Notes under the pieces: generated by a model
The model's database searches: none
The model's input: the letters and a program-made list of their open reading frames with translations, nothing else
Told to the model about the DNA's origin: nothing
Program-made: the position numbers and the translations under genes
DNA from: Phycisphaeraceae bacterium
GTDB lineage: Bacteria; Planctomycetota; Phycisphaerae; Phycisphaerales; UBA1924
Reading direction: 5' to 3'
NCBI GenBank assembly: GCA_020639135.1
Contig: JACKHE010000003.1
Location: 310,001-374,000 of the forward strand
DNA length: 64,000 nucleotides
Part shown: positions 35,376 through 42,752 of the stretch, one piece after another
Position numbering within the stretch: position 1 is the first letter of the stretch
Layout of the letters: the number at the start of each line of letters is the position of its first letter

Positions 35376-36395
35376 ATGGCCATTCGGATTGGCGTCAATG
35401 GTTTCGGTCGTATCGGTCGTCTCGTGTTCCGAGCTTGCGCCGGGACCGATATCGAGGTCGTCGCCATCAACGACCTCGTCCCGGCCGACGCCCTCGGTTA
35501 TCTGCTCAAATACGATACCGTCCACGGCCGTTTCGGTCGCGCCATCCAGACGACCGAGAACACCATCACCTGCGACGGCAGGGTCACCAGGACCTACGCC
35601 GAACGCGACCCCGCCAACATCCCCTGGGGCGAGAACAAGGTCGATTACGTCATCGAGTCCACCGGCCTCTTCACCGCCGGACCCGACGCCAGCAAGCACC
35701 TCGCAGCGGGCGCGAAACGCGTCCTGATCTCCGCGCCCACCAAGACCCCCGACGAGGTCCCGACCTACGCCTTCAAGGTCAACCACGAGCTCTACAACCC
35801 CGACACCGACATGGTCATCTCCAACGCCAGCTGCACCACCAACTGCCTCGCCCCCGTCGCCAAGGTCATCGTTGACGAGTGGGGACTCGACGAGGGCCTC
35901 ATGACCACCATCCACGCCGTCACCGCGACGCAGCCAACCCAGGACGGCCCGTCCAGGAAGGACTGGCGCGGCGGCCGCAACGCCTACATGAACATGATCC
36001 CCGCCAGCACCGGCGCCGCGAAAGCCGTCGGCCTGTGCATCCCGGCCACCAAGGGCAAACTCACCGGCATGTCGATGCGTGTCCCGACTGCGGACGTCTC
36101 CTGCGTCGATCTCACCTTCCGCCCCAGCAAGGCGACGAGCCTCAAGGAGATCAACGCCGCGATGAAGACCGCCGCCGAGGGCGCCATGAAGGGCGTGCTC
36201 GCCTACACCGAGGAGGCCGTGGTGAGCAGCGACTTCATCGGCGACCCCCACAGCAGCATCTTCGACGCGACGGCGGGCATCGAGCTCAACGACCGCTTCT
36301 TCAAGGTCATCGCCTGGTACGACAACGAGGCCGGCTACGCCAACCGCTGCGTGGACATGATCCGCATGATGGCCGCCAAGGACGGCCTCAGGTAA
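35376..36395 (+). CDS. gapA: Glyceraldehyde-3-phosphate dehydrogenase
   Basis: 339 residues. NAD-binding IRIGVNGFGRIGRLVFRA, the catalytic Cys in SNASCTTNCLAPVAK, the catalytic His in TTIHAVTATQPTQDGPSRK and the C-terminal WYDNEAGYANRCVDMI are all present. The Asp in AINDL at the end of strand beta-2 indicates NAD rather than NADP preference. Glycolysis and gluconeogenesis. The ATG at 35376 gives the normal N terminus; it starts divergently from the L7/L12-like gene. Downstream lies a short repeat fragment. Confidence 0.97.
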   Translation: MAIRIGVNGFGRIGRLVFRACAGTDIEVVAINDLVPADALGYLLKYDTVHGRFGRAIQTTENTITCDGRVTRTYAERDPANIPWGENKVDYVIESTGLFTAGPDASKHLAAGAKRVLISAPTKTPDEVPTYAFKVNHELYNPDTDMVISNASCTTNCLAPVAKVIVDEWGLDEGLMTTIHAVTATQPTQDGPSRKDWRGGRNAYMNMIPASTGAAKAVGLCIPATKGKLTGMSMRVPTADVSCVDLTFRPSKATSLKEINAAMKTAAEGAMKGVLAYTEEAVVSSDFIGDPHSSIFDATAGIELNDRFFKVIAWYDNEAGYANRCVDMIRMMAAKDGLR

Positions 36396-36418
36396 GCCGT
36401 GCGATAAGGACCGATCCG

Positions 36419-36465
36419 CCCCCCTCTCCCTCAGGGAGAGGGCCGGGGAGAGGGGCGAACGCAGC
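36419..36465. repeat. Fragment of the composite repeat downstream of gapA
   Basis: CCCTCTCCCTCAGGGAGAGGG forms a 9-bp hairpin, followed by CCGGGGAGAGGGGCGAACGCAGCAG, matching the first block of the composites at 30209 and 37999. May double as a transcription end for gapA, but it has no T run. Confidence 0.5.
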
Positions 36466-36513
36466 AGAACCGAACATCCTCCCCTCCCGGCGCCAACCAC
36501 TGGACCCCCCCGC

Positions 36514-37995
36514 ATGACCGACGCCCCACCCCCCGCCCAGCCCCGCCACTTCTCAGGCAAGGCCGCGCTGGCGGTGACCGGGCTGGTCTCGCTGGTCATG
36601 TGCGCGCTGGTGGTGGTCCTGTCGCAGCGCGACGTGAGCAAGGCGATGGACGAGCGCTCCGACCAGCCGGCGTCCTTCGAGCCGGAGATCATCGAGGCCG
36701 CGACAGCGGTTTACGCGGGCGGCGCCCAGCCCGTCGCGGACGACGAGCCGGGGTGGTGGCGGTGCGCGCTGCTCATCGAGCGCGATGATCTAACGGAGCC
36801 GCTGGAAATCCCGTTCCACCTCTGGACCCCGGACGAGAAAGACAGCAGGCCGGGCTATGTGCGCAACGGCGCCGAGTTCCTCCCGGTCAGCATGGCGTGG
36901 GATGATGATGGTTTGGTCGTGGACTTCCCGCACTTCGACTCCAGGATCGATGCACACTTCAGCGAAGACGGAAGATCGCTCATCGGTGAGTGGACAAAAT
37001 TCCGGCCAGCAGGCAAGTCGACGATGCGGTTCCACGCTCAGACGATCGATTCGGTAGATCCGTTCTATCAACCCGGTGAGCGAAGTGGAGAAGTCGATTC
37101 GATCCGTTTCAATACCTGGTCGGAACCTGTGCGATGGCGAATAGAGTTCGAATCTTCGGGCATCGCCAAGGGGTTTTTTTCCAAAGGCACTGCGAAAGCG
37201 GTGAAAGTTCCCGGTGGCATTTGGCTTCCGGTCGATACCTCCGACATTACCCATCCGTTGCGTGGGACGATCTTGACCCCCACCGGTGATTACCGGTTCT
37301 TGTGTGGCGAAGCAGTCGATTACATCGACATAGTCCGTTGGGGAGGTTTCCTTTCAGTTTTCGATGGGGCTCATGCATTTCGGTTTGATTTCACCGGCCC
37401 CGCCAGTCACGACACCATCAGCGGCGACTTCTACTCCGGCAACACCTGGCACGAAACCTTCACCGCCACCCGGCTCGCTCCGGGCGAGGACTTCGACCTC
37501 CCCGACCCGTTCTCCGAAGTCAGCCTGAAACCCGGCGAGACCAGGCTGAATCTCCCGCAGCTCGACGACCCGAAGTACGCGAACAAGCCCGTCATCGTCG
37601 AGGTCTTCGGCACCTGGTGCCCCAACTGCCACGACGCCAACCGCCTCCTCGTCGAGCTCTACAACCAGCATCACGCCGAGGGCCTCGAGATCCTGGGCCT
37701 CGCGTACGAGCACACCGACGACGAGGCGCGCTCGCTCAAGCAGATCCAGCGCTTCCGCGACCGCATTGGCGCGACATGGGACATCATCCCAGCCGGCGTC
37801 AGCGACAAGCAGAAGACCGCCGCCACGCTCCCGGCGCTGACCGACATCAAGGCCTACCCCACCACGATCTTCCTCAACCGGGACCACACGGTCGAGGCGA
37901 TCCACTCCGGGTTCAGCGGCCCCGCCACCGGCGCCGACTACGACAGGACGCGCGAGGAGTTCGCGCGCCATATCGAGAAGATCCTGGGTTCCTAG
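36514..37995 (+). CDS. Membrane-anchored thioredoxin-fold protein (TlpA-like)
   Basis: 493 residues. One N-terminal membrane anchor (LAVTGLVSLVMCALVVVLSQ), a long extracytoplasmic region of about 300 residues that I do not recognise, then a thioredoxin domain with the redox site FGTWCPNCHDANRLL (CPNC near residue 369) and the cis-Pro in AYPTTIFLNRDHTVEAIHSG. Likely a periplasmic disulfide reductase or cytochrome-maturation type thiol oxidoreductase. The middle of the gene (roughly 36900-37390) has visibly lower GC than both ends, as if the central domain had a different origin. Confidence 0.85.
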   Translation: MTDAPPPAQPRHFSGKAALAVTGLVSLVMCALVVVLSQRDVSKAMDERSDQPASFEPEIIEAATAVYAGGAQPVADDEPGWWRCALLIERDDLTEPLEIPFHLWTPDEKDSRPGYVRNGAEFLPVSMAWDDDGLVVDFPHFDSRIDAHFSEDGRSLIGEWTKFRPAGKSTMRFHAQTIDSVDPFYQPGERSGEVDSIRFNTWSEPVRWRIEFESSGIAKGFFSKGTAKAVKVPGGIWLPVDTSDITHPLRGTILTPTGDYRFLCGEAVDYIDIVRWGGFLSVFDGAHAFRFDFTGPASHDTISGDFYSGNTWHETFTATRLAPGEDFDLPDPFSEVSLKPGETRLNLPQLDDPKYANKPVIVEVFGTWCPNCHDANRLLVELYNQHHAEGLEILGLAYEHTDDEARSLKQIQRFRDRIGATWDIIPAGVSDKQKTAATLPALTDIKAYPTTIFLNRDHTVEAIHSGFSGPATGADYDRTREEFARHIEKILGS

Positions 37996-37998
37996 TTT

Positions 37999-38357
37999 CT
38001 TTGGACGCGAGTCTGAGCGTCTGGATGCCGAGTCTGATCGCAGCGAAGGCTCGGATACGCAACCCTCTCCCTCGGGGAGAGGGTGGTGAGCGCAGCGAAC
38101 CGGGAGAGGGGACGCGCGGAGCGCGGGCTTGCGGTTCACGAACTCCGAGGAATACAAACGTGTGCCATAGCCACGTCTTCGTGGCCATGCTGCATCTCAA
38201 TTACATCCGAGCACGGCCATGCAAAGCCATGGCCATGGCACACACTGAAAGCCCGTCTCCCCGGCCCTCTCCCAGAGGGAGCGGAGGGCGGAAGGGCGCC
38301 GAATCTGTGTCTCTTTGGACGCCGAGTTAGAGGCTCTGCGAAGGCTCGGGTATCAGG
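37999..38357. repeat. Composite intergenic repeat, copy 2
   Basis: Fills the 357-nt gap between two genes; no gene in it. Block order: GGACGCGAGTCTGAGCG, GCAGCGAAGGCTCGG, hairpin CCCTCTCCC/GGGAGAGGG (38063-38082), GCGCAGCGAACCGGGAGAGG, the second-family element (38160-38243), CTCCCCGGCCCTCTCCC, GGACGCCGAG and GCGAAGGCTCGGGTATCAGG. The last block includes the TGA stop codon of iscA (minus strand). Parallel to 30209-30609. Confidence 0.7.
38160..38243. repeat. Second-family paired-hairpin element, copy 2
   Basis: GTGTGCCATAGCCACG-tctt-CGTGGCCATGC, a 20-nt spacer with CATCTCAATTACATCCGA, then GCACGGCCATGCAAAGCCATGG and the end TGGCACAC. The ends GTGTGCCA and TGGCACAC are perfect inverted repeats. 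Differs from the copy at 30417 by scattered substitutions. Confidence 0.8.
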
Positions 38358-38682
38358 CCGTGAAACTGCTCCCGCAGCCGCACGTGCTCGTCGCGTTGGG
38401 GTTGTTGAAGACGAACCCCCGGCCCATCACCTCGTCCTTGAAATCGACGGTCGTCCCGTTGAGGTACAGCAGGCTCTTGGGATCGCAGATGATCCCCACG
38501 CCGTGCTGCTCGAAGACCTCGTCCGTCTCCTTCTGCGTCTCGGTCAGGTCGAGCAGGTAGGAGAAGCCCGAGCACCCGCCGCCCTTGACGCCCACGCGGA
38601 GGCGCACCTTCTCGGCGTCGAGCTCCTGCTGCTCGATGATGGTCTTGATCTCGTTGGCCGCTTTCTCAGTCAGTGTCACCAT
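38353..38682 (-). CDS. iscA: Iron-sulfur cluster carrier, IscA/ErpA (HesB) type
   Basis: 109 residues. The A-type carrier cysteines are all there: RVGVKGGGCSGFSYLLDL and the C-terminal STCGCGSSF. MVTLTEKAANEIKTIIEQQ is a typical N terminus; the ATG at 38682 is chosen over an in-frame codon 66 nt upstream. Last gene of the isc operon, 86 nt after iscU. Its stop codon lies within the end block of the composite repeat. Transfers Fe-S clusters to apoproteins. Confidence 0.93.
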   Translation of the reverse strand: MVTLTEKAANEIKTIIEQQELDAEKVRLRVGVKGGGCSGFSYLLDLTETQKETDEVFEQHGVGIICDPKSLLYLNGTTVDFKDEVMGRGFVFNNPNATSTCGCGSSFTA

Positions 38683-38768
38683 CGTTCGTATCCCTGGCGC
38701 CGTGGTGTGACCCATCGGCTGGTGCCGTGGTATGGGCCGAAGGCCCATGCCGCGTGTGTGCGTTCAAA

Positions 38769-39197
38769 TCAGTGCGAATGCGCCGCCTCTTCCACCGCGA
38801 TCCCGTTCTTGACCTTGTAGTCCCGGATCGCCGCCTTGATCGAGTCCTCGGCCAGCACCGAGCAGTGGATCTTCACCGGCGGCAGCGCCAGCTCCTCGAC
38901 GATCTGCGTGTTGCGGAGCTTGGCCGCCTCGTCGATCGTCTGGTTCTTGATCCACTCCGTCGCCAGCGACGACGACGCGATCGCCGAGCCGCAGCCGAAG
39001 CACTTGAACTTCGCGTCCTCGATCACCCGCGTCTCGGGGTTGACCTTGATCTGGAGCTGCATCACGTCGCCGCACTCGGGCGCGCCGACGACGCCGACCC
39101 CGACGTTCTTGTCGGCCTTCACCTCGGCGGTGGTGCCGAAGTTGCCGACGTTCCGGGGGTTGTCGTAATGGTCGATGACTTTCTCGCTGTACGCCAT
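38769..39197 (-). CDS. iscU: Iron-sulfur cluster scaffold IscU
   Basis: 142 residues. Starts MAYSEKVIDHYDNPRNVGNF and holds the three cluster-ligating Cys in GVVGAPECGDVMQLQI, AKFKCFGCGSAIASSS and LPPVKIHCSVLAEDSIKAAI. Complete IscU of normal length. Assembles [2Fe-2S] and [4Fe-4S] clusters with sulfur from IscS. Lies 28 nt after iscS. Confidence 0.97.
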   Translation of the reverse strand: MAYSEKVIDHYDNPRNVGNFGTTAEVKADKNVGVGVVGAPECGDVMQLQIKVNPETRVIEDAKFKCFGCGSAIASSSLATEWIKNQTIDEAAKLRNTQIVEELALPPVKIHCSVLAEDSIKAAIRDYKVKNGIAVEEAAHSH

Positions 39198-39225
39198 GGG
39201 GTGTGCCCTGCTTTCCTTCGGTCAA

Positions 39226-40464
39226 TCAGTGCGTTGACCATTCGATCCGGGAGATGTCGATGCCTTCCTTGTGCATGTCGTAGAGGGGGCTCAGGAGACG
39301 CAGCTTCTCGACCGCCTCGCGGATGTTGTCGATCGCGTAGTCGACCTCCTCCTCCGTGTTGAACCGGCCCAGCGACAGCCGCAGCGACGAGTGCGCCAGC
39401 TCATCGCCGACGCCCAGCGCCTTGAGCACGTAGCTCGGCTCCAGGCTCGCGCTCGTGCACGCCGAGCCCGACGAGCACGCGATGTTCTTGACCGCCATCA
39501 TCAGCCCCTCGCCCTCGACAAAGCCGAACGAGATGTTCGTCAGGTGGGGGAGGCGCTTCTCCGCGTGCCCGTTGACCTGCGTGACCTCGATCGACCCGGC
39601 CAGCGCCGTCTCGAGCTTCTTCCGCAGCTTCAGCAGCCGCTCGCGCTCGCTGTCCATCTCCTTGCCGCAGAGCTCGCAGGCCATGCCCAGCCCCACGATC
39701 CCGGGGACGTTGAGCGTCCCCGAGCGGTAGCCGCGCTCCTGCCCGCCGCCCTCCGTCTGCGCGACGAGGCGGATCCGGGGCTTGCGCCGACGCACGTACA
39801 GCGCGCCCACGCCCTTGGGGCCGTAGATCTTGTGCCCGCTCAGCGACAGCAGGTCGATCTCGTCGTCGGTGACGTTCGTGGGCATCTTGCCGACCCACTG
39901 CGTCGCGTCGGTGTGCATCACCGCGCCCGCCGCGCGGACGATCTTCCCGATCTGCGGGACCTCGTTGATCGTCCCGATCTCGTTGTTCGCCCACATGATC
40001 GTGCAGAGGATCGTGTCCTCACGCATCGCCCTGCTCACCATTTCCGCGGTGATCAGGCCGTCGGCGCCCGGCGTCAGCCACGTCACATCAAAGCCGCGTT
40101 TCTCCAGACGCTTGACCGGATCGATCACTGCCTTGTGCTCGTGAATCGCCGTGATGATGTGCCCGCGACCCGTCTCGCCCTCGGGCTTCTTCGCGTACAT
40201 CTCCGCGGCGCCCTTGATCGCGAGGTTGTTCGCCTCCGTCGAGCCGCTCGTGAAGACGATCTCCTTGGGGCTCGCGCCGATCAGGTCCGCGACCTGACCC
40301 CGCGCGATGTCCACCGCCTCCTCGGCCTCCCAGCCGAACCGGTGGTTCCGGCTCCCCGGGTTGCCGAATCGCTCGGTGAAGCAGGGGAGCATCGCCTCGA
40401 CCACGCGCGGATCGCATCTCGTCGTGGCGGCGTTGTCAAAGTAAATCGGGAGCTTGATCGGCAT
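39226..40464 (-). CDS. iscS: Cysteine desulfurase IscS
   Basis: 412 residues. FDNAATTRCDPRVVEAML at the start, the PLP lysine in LLSLSGHKIYGPKGVGALYV, and the active-site Cys loop NIACSSGSACTSASLEPSYV are intact. IscS type (group I), not SufS, by the SSGSACTS loop and the link to iscU and iscA. Releases sulfur from cysteine for cluster assembly. First gene of the operon; the adjacent palindromes at 40529-40559 lie 65-95 nt upstream of its start. No iscR, hscA, hscB or fdx gene is near. Confidence 0.97.
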   Translation of the reverse strand: MPIKLPIYFDNAATTRCDPRVVEAMLPCFTERFGNPGSRNHRFGWEAEEAVDIARGQVADLIGASPKEIVFTSGSTEANNLAIKGAAEMYAKKPEGETGRGHIITAIHEHKAVIDPVKRLEKRGFDVTWLTPGADGLITAEMVSRAMREDTILCTIMWANNEIGTINEVPQIGKIVRAAGAVMHTDATQWVGKMPTNVTDDEIDLLSLSGHKIYGPKGVGALYVRRRKPRIRLVAQTEGGGQERGYRSGTLNVPGIVGLGMACELCGKEMDSERERLLKLRKKLETALAGSIEVTQVNGHAEKRLPHLTNISFGFVEGEGLMMAVKNIACSSGSACTSASLEPSYVLKALGVGDELAHSSLRLSLGRFNTEEEVDYAIDNIREAVEKLRLLSPLYDMHKEGIDISRIEWSTH

Positions 40465-40528
40465 GATTCCGGGATCCTCAACGGCGCCCGCCGGGGGCCT
40501 GAAAAGGGGAGATTGGGGTCGTTTTTAG

Positions 40529-40559
40529 TTAGAATCGTTCTAATTGATACTCAGTATCA
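40529..40559. promoter_or_regulatory. Two adjacent palindromes upstream of iscS, Fur-family operator-like
   Basis: TTAGAATCGTTCTAA (40529-40543) and TGATACTCAGTATCA (40545-40559) lie side by side in a markedly AT-rich patch. The second is a perfect 7-1-7 palindrome and agrees with the Fur 7-1-7 consensus TGATAATNATTATCA at 12 of 14 positions. The first is PerR/Fur-like. Probably where iron or redox status controls the isc operon; the cognate regulator is not in the window. Confidence 0.5.
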
Positions 40560-40681
40560 TACGCTTGGACGCCCCCGGAGATCACGCCGTGACTCTCAAA
40601 TAGGGGTGATTTTTCAGATTTCAGAGCGCCCATCCGGCAACCCCGCGGCGATGCCCCCCGCGGCGGCTTCACCGAGCCCCG

Positions 40682-41452
40682 TCAGCCCTGCCGGGGCTGC
40701 TGGTCCATCGCCTTGAGCTCGTCCCGCAGGATCGCGGCCAGCTCGTAGTTCTCGTCCTGGACCGCCTTGCGGAGCCGGTCGGTCAGCTCCGCCATGGGGC
40801 TCTTGGGCAGCTTGGGGGTCAGCGACTCGTGCATCCCGCGCAGGAGCTGGACCTCCTTCGCCTGCTCGAACGCCTCGGGGGGGGCGCCCATCTCCTCGAA
40901 GTGGACGCGGATCGATTCCACGCCCTCGTCGATCAGCAGCCGCGCCGCCTTCGTCTCGCCGTCGCGCAGCGCCTGCGTTGCCAGCGCCCGCGTCCGCATC
41001 ATGAGGATGTACGCGCGGAACTGCTCGACCGCGTTGCGATCGACCTCCTCCGCGGCGTGGTCGGCGAAGAAGTCCAGCAGCCGCAGGTTCCGCGACGTGT
41101 CGCGCACCACCTCGTCGAACCCCTCGAGCACGAACATCGCGACATACCGGTGGTAGTACTGCGCCGCCTCCTCCCGGAGCTGCCGGCAGGTGTCCGCGCT
41201 CAGCGCGAACCGCTCGGGATCGCCGCCCTCGAGCGCCAGCTGATCCAGCCGCGCCTCCTCGTACTCGAGCAGGCTCTCGTACCCGTGCGGACGCAGCCCG
41301 TCGGGCCGGCCGTCGGTCTCCATCTGCATCACGCCCAGATCGACGCGCAGCTGGATCTTCTGCCTGCCGTCGTCGCCCTCGATCACGCGCACGGCGAGCT
41401 GGCCGGGCTCGTAAGGCCATTCCTGCAGCAGTTGGGAGAGATCGTCGGACAT
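40682..41452 (-). CDS. UVR-motif protein of unknown function
   Basis: 256 residues. The last 35 residues form a UVR (UvrB/UvrC) motif, ELTDRLRKAVQDENYELAAI followed by LRDELKAMD. The N-terminal 200 residues are an uncharacterised domain with RQKIQLRVDLGVMQMETDGR and a tetratricopeptide-like helical part (FRAYILMMRTRALATQALRD). UVR motifs also occur in McsA-type adaptor proteins, so a role in protein quality control or DNA repair is possible. Single gene upstream of the isc operon on the same strand. Confidence 0.7.
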   Translation of the reverse strand: MSDDLSQLLQEWPYEPGQLAVRVIEGDDGRQKIQLRVDLGVMQMETDGRPDGLRPHGYESLLEYEEARLDQLALEGGDPERFALSADTCRQLREEAAQYYHRYVAMFVLEGFDEVVRDTSRNLRLLDFFADHAAEEVDRNAVEQFRAYILMMRTRALATQALRDGETKAARLLIDEGVESIRVHFEEMGAPPEAFEQAKEVQLLRGMHESLTPKLPKSPMAELTDRLRKAVQDENYELAAILRDELKAMDQQPRQG

Positions 41453-41828
41453 GCGTTCTCGAACTCAGGGGCTGACGCCCCGCGTTGTCGCCGGGTTCCG
41501 ATAAGGCCCGCGCGGCCCGATCGTTCGGCGCCCTTTCATCGGCCAGATTCTCGCAGGATCCAGAACCGATGCAACCACGCCGGGCTTTCCGGCGAACATC
41601 CCCCCGGAGCCCCGCCGGCACGCACCGCGGCGCCCGCCAGAGCCAGCTCATTATCGGCCGCCACGCGGCCCCGCGCCGCGCCAGGCCTGAAGTGGGCCCG
41701 GCGATGCGCCGATGTTGTGCGCATGGATCCCGCACACCAACGCGGAATCCGTGCGATCGGAACCCCTGGCGTCGTAGTGTCCTCCTCGCTCGGCGTCGTT
41801 CGCAAGGCGCCGGCGGGAACAGGTGAGC
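41453..41828. other. 376-nt intergenic stretch without a recognised gene
   Basis: Between the divergent UVR-protein gene and the sigma factor gene. Short frames exist but none has conserved features or a ribosome-binding site. It should contain both promoters; I cannot point to a convincing -35/-10 pair. AGGTGAG at 41821-41827 is the likely ribosome-binding site of the sigma factor gene. Confidence 0.5.
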
Positions 41829-42743
41829 ATGGCTGCAGCACACAACAACTCCGATCTCCGCGCCTACCTGCGATCCATCAACGAGGTGGCGCTCCTCAAC
41901 GCCCGTGAGGAGCGCGAGCTCGGCTGGCGCATCATCAACGACTCCTGCCCCGAGGCGCGCGAACGCATGGTCCGCGCCAACCTCCGCCTCGTCGTCGCCA
42001 TCGCCAAACGCTACATGAACCGAGGACTGCCCCTCTCCGACCTCGTCGAGGAGGGCAACGTCGGACTCATCCGCGCCGTCGAGGGCTACGACCCCGCCGT
42101 CGGCGTCCGCTTCTCAACCTACGGCTCGTGGTGGATCAAGCAGGCCATCAAGCGCGCCCTCATCAACGCCGTCCAGCCCATCCACATCCCGGCCTACATG
42201 GTCGAGCTCATCGCCAAGTGGAAGATCGCCAGCCGCGAGCTCGAAGCGCAGCTCGGCCGCCAGCCCACCGTCCACGAGCTAGCCGAGTCGATGCAGCTGC
42301 CGGTCAAGAAGGTCCGGCTCATCCGCGCCGCGGTCAAGGCGTTCCACTCGCCGACCCAGTCGCCACGAGGCGAGGACGGCGAGGCCGTCAGCTTCTCCGA
42401 GATCCTCGCCGACCCCAGCACCCCCAGCCCCGAGGACGCGACCCTCCGCAACGAGGAACTCGAACTCATCGAGCGCCTCCTCGAAGCGATCGACGAGCGC
42501 GAAGCAAGAGTGCTCCGACTCCGCTTCGGCCTCGAGGGCAGAGAGCCCCTGACGCTCAAGCAGATCGGCGACGAGATCGGCCTGACCCGCGAGCGCGTCA
42601 GGCAGATCGAGATCGGCGCCCTCAAGAAGCTCAACACGCGCATCCAGGACGAGCAGCCGACAAGGTTCTTCAAGGAGAACCTCGCCGCCCAGCAGGCCGA
42701 CGCCGACCGAGCCAACGGCCCCGGCCACAAACTCGCCGGCTAA
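41829..42743 (+). CDS. RNA polymerase sigma factor, sigma-70 family (RpoD/RpoS-like)
   Basis: 304 residues. Region 1.2 (LRAYLRSINEVALLNAREER), region 2 (RANLRLVVAIAKRYMNRGLP, LVEEGNVGLIRAVEGYDPAV, RFSTYGSWWIKQAIKRAL), region 3 (IHIPAYMVELIAKWKIASRE) and region 4 (LRLRFGLEGREPLTLKQIGD, GLTRERVRQIEIGALKKLN) are all present. Region 1.1 is absent, so this is a compact primary-like or group 2 factor. The ATG at 41829 fits AGGTGAG; a GTG 6 nt earlier is in frame. Ends 9 nt from the convergent gcvT. Confidence 0.93.
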   Translation: MAAAHNNSDLRAYLRSINEVALLNAREERELGWRIINDSCPEARERMVRANLRLVVAIAKRYMNRGLPLSDLVEEGNVGLIRAVEGYDPAVGVRFSTYGSWWIKQAIKRALINAVQPIHIPAYMVELIAKWKIASRELEAQLGRQPTVHELAESMQLPVKKVRLIRAAVKAFHSPTQSPRGEDGEAVSFSEILADPSTPSPEDATLRNEELELIERLLEAIDEREARVLRLRFGLEGREPLTLKQIGDEIGLTRERVRQIEIGALKKLNTRIQDEQPTRFFKENLAAQQADADRANGPGHKLAG

Positions 42744-42752
42744 CAGCGCTGA

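Noticed and set aside
36419..36465. Hairpin after gapA as a normal terminator
   Set aside because: No T run follows, and the sequence matches blocks of the composite repeat, so it was annotated as a repeat fragment.
30209..38357. Regularly spaced hairpins as a CRISPR array
   Set aside because: Units are dispersed between genes, palindromic in pairs and not separated by uniform spacers; no cas gene is present.
41485..41826. 113-codon frame ahead of the sigma factor gene
   Set aside because: Arg/Pro-rich, no ribosome-binding site, no recognisable motif, and it would overlap the expected promoter region.
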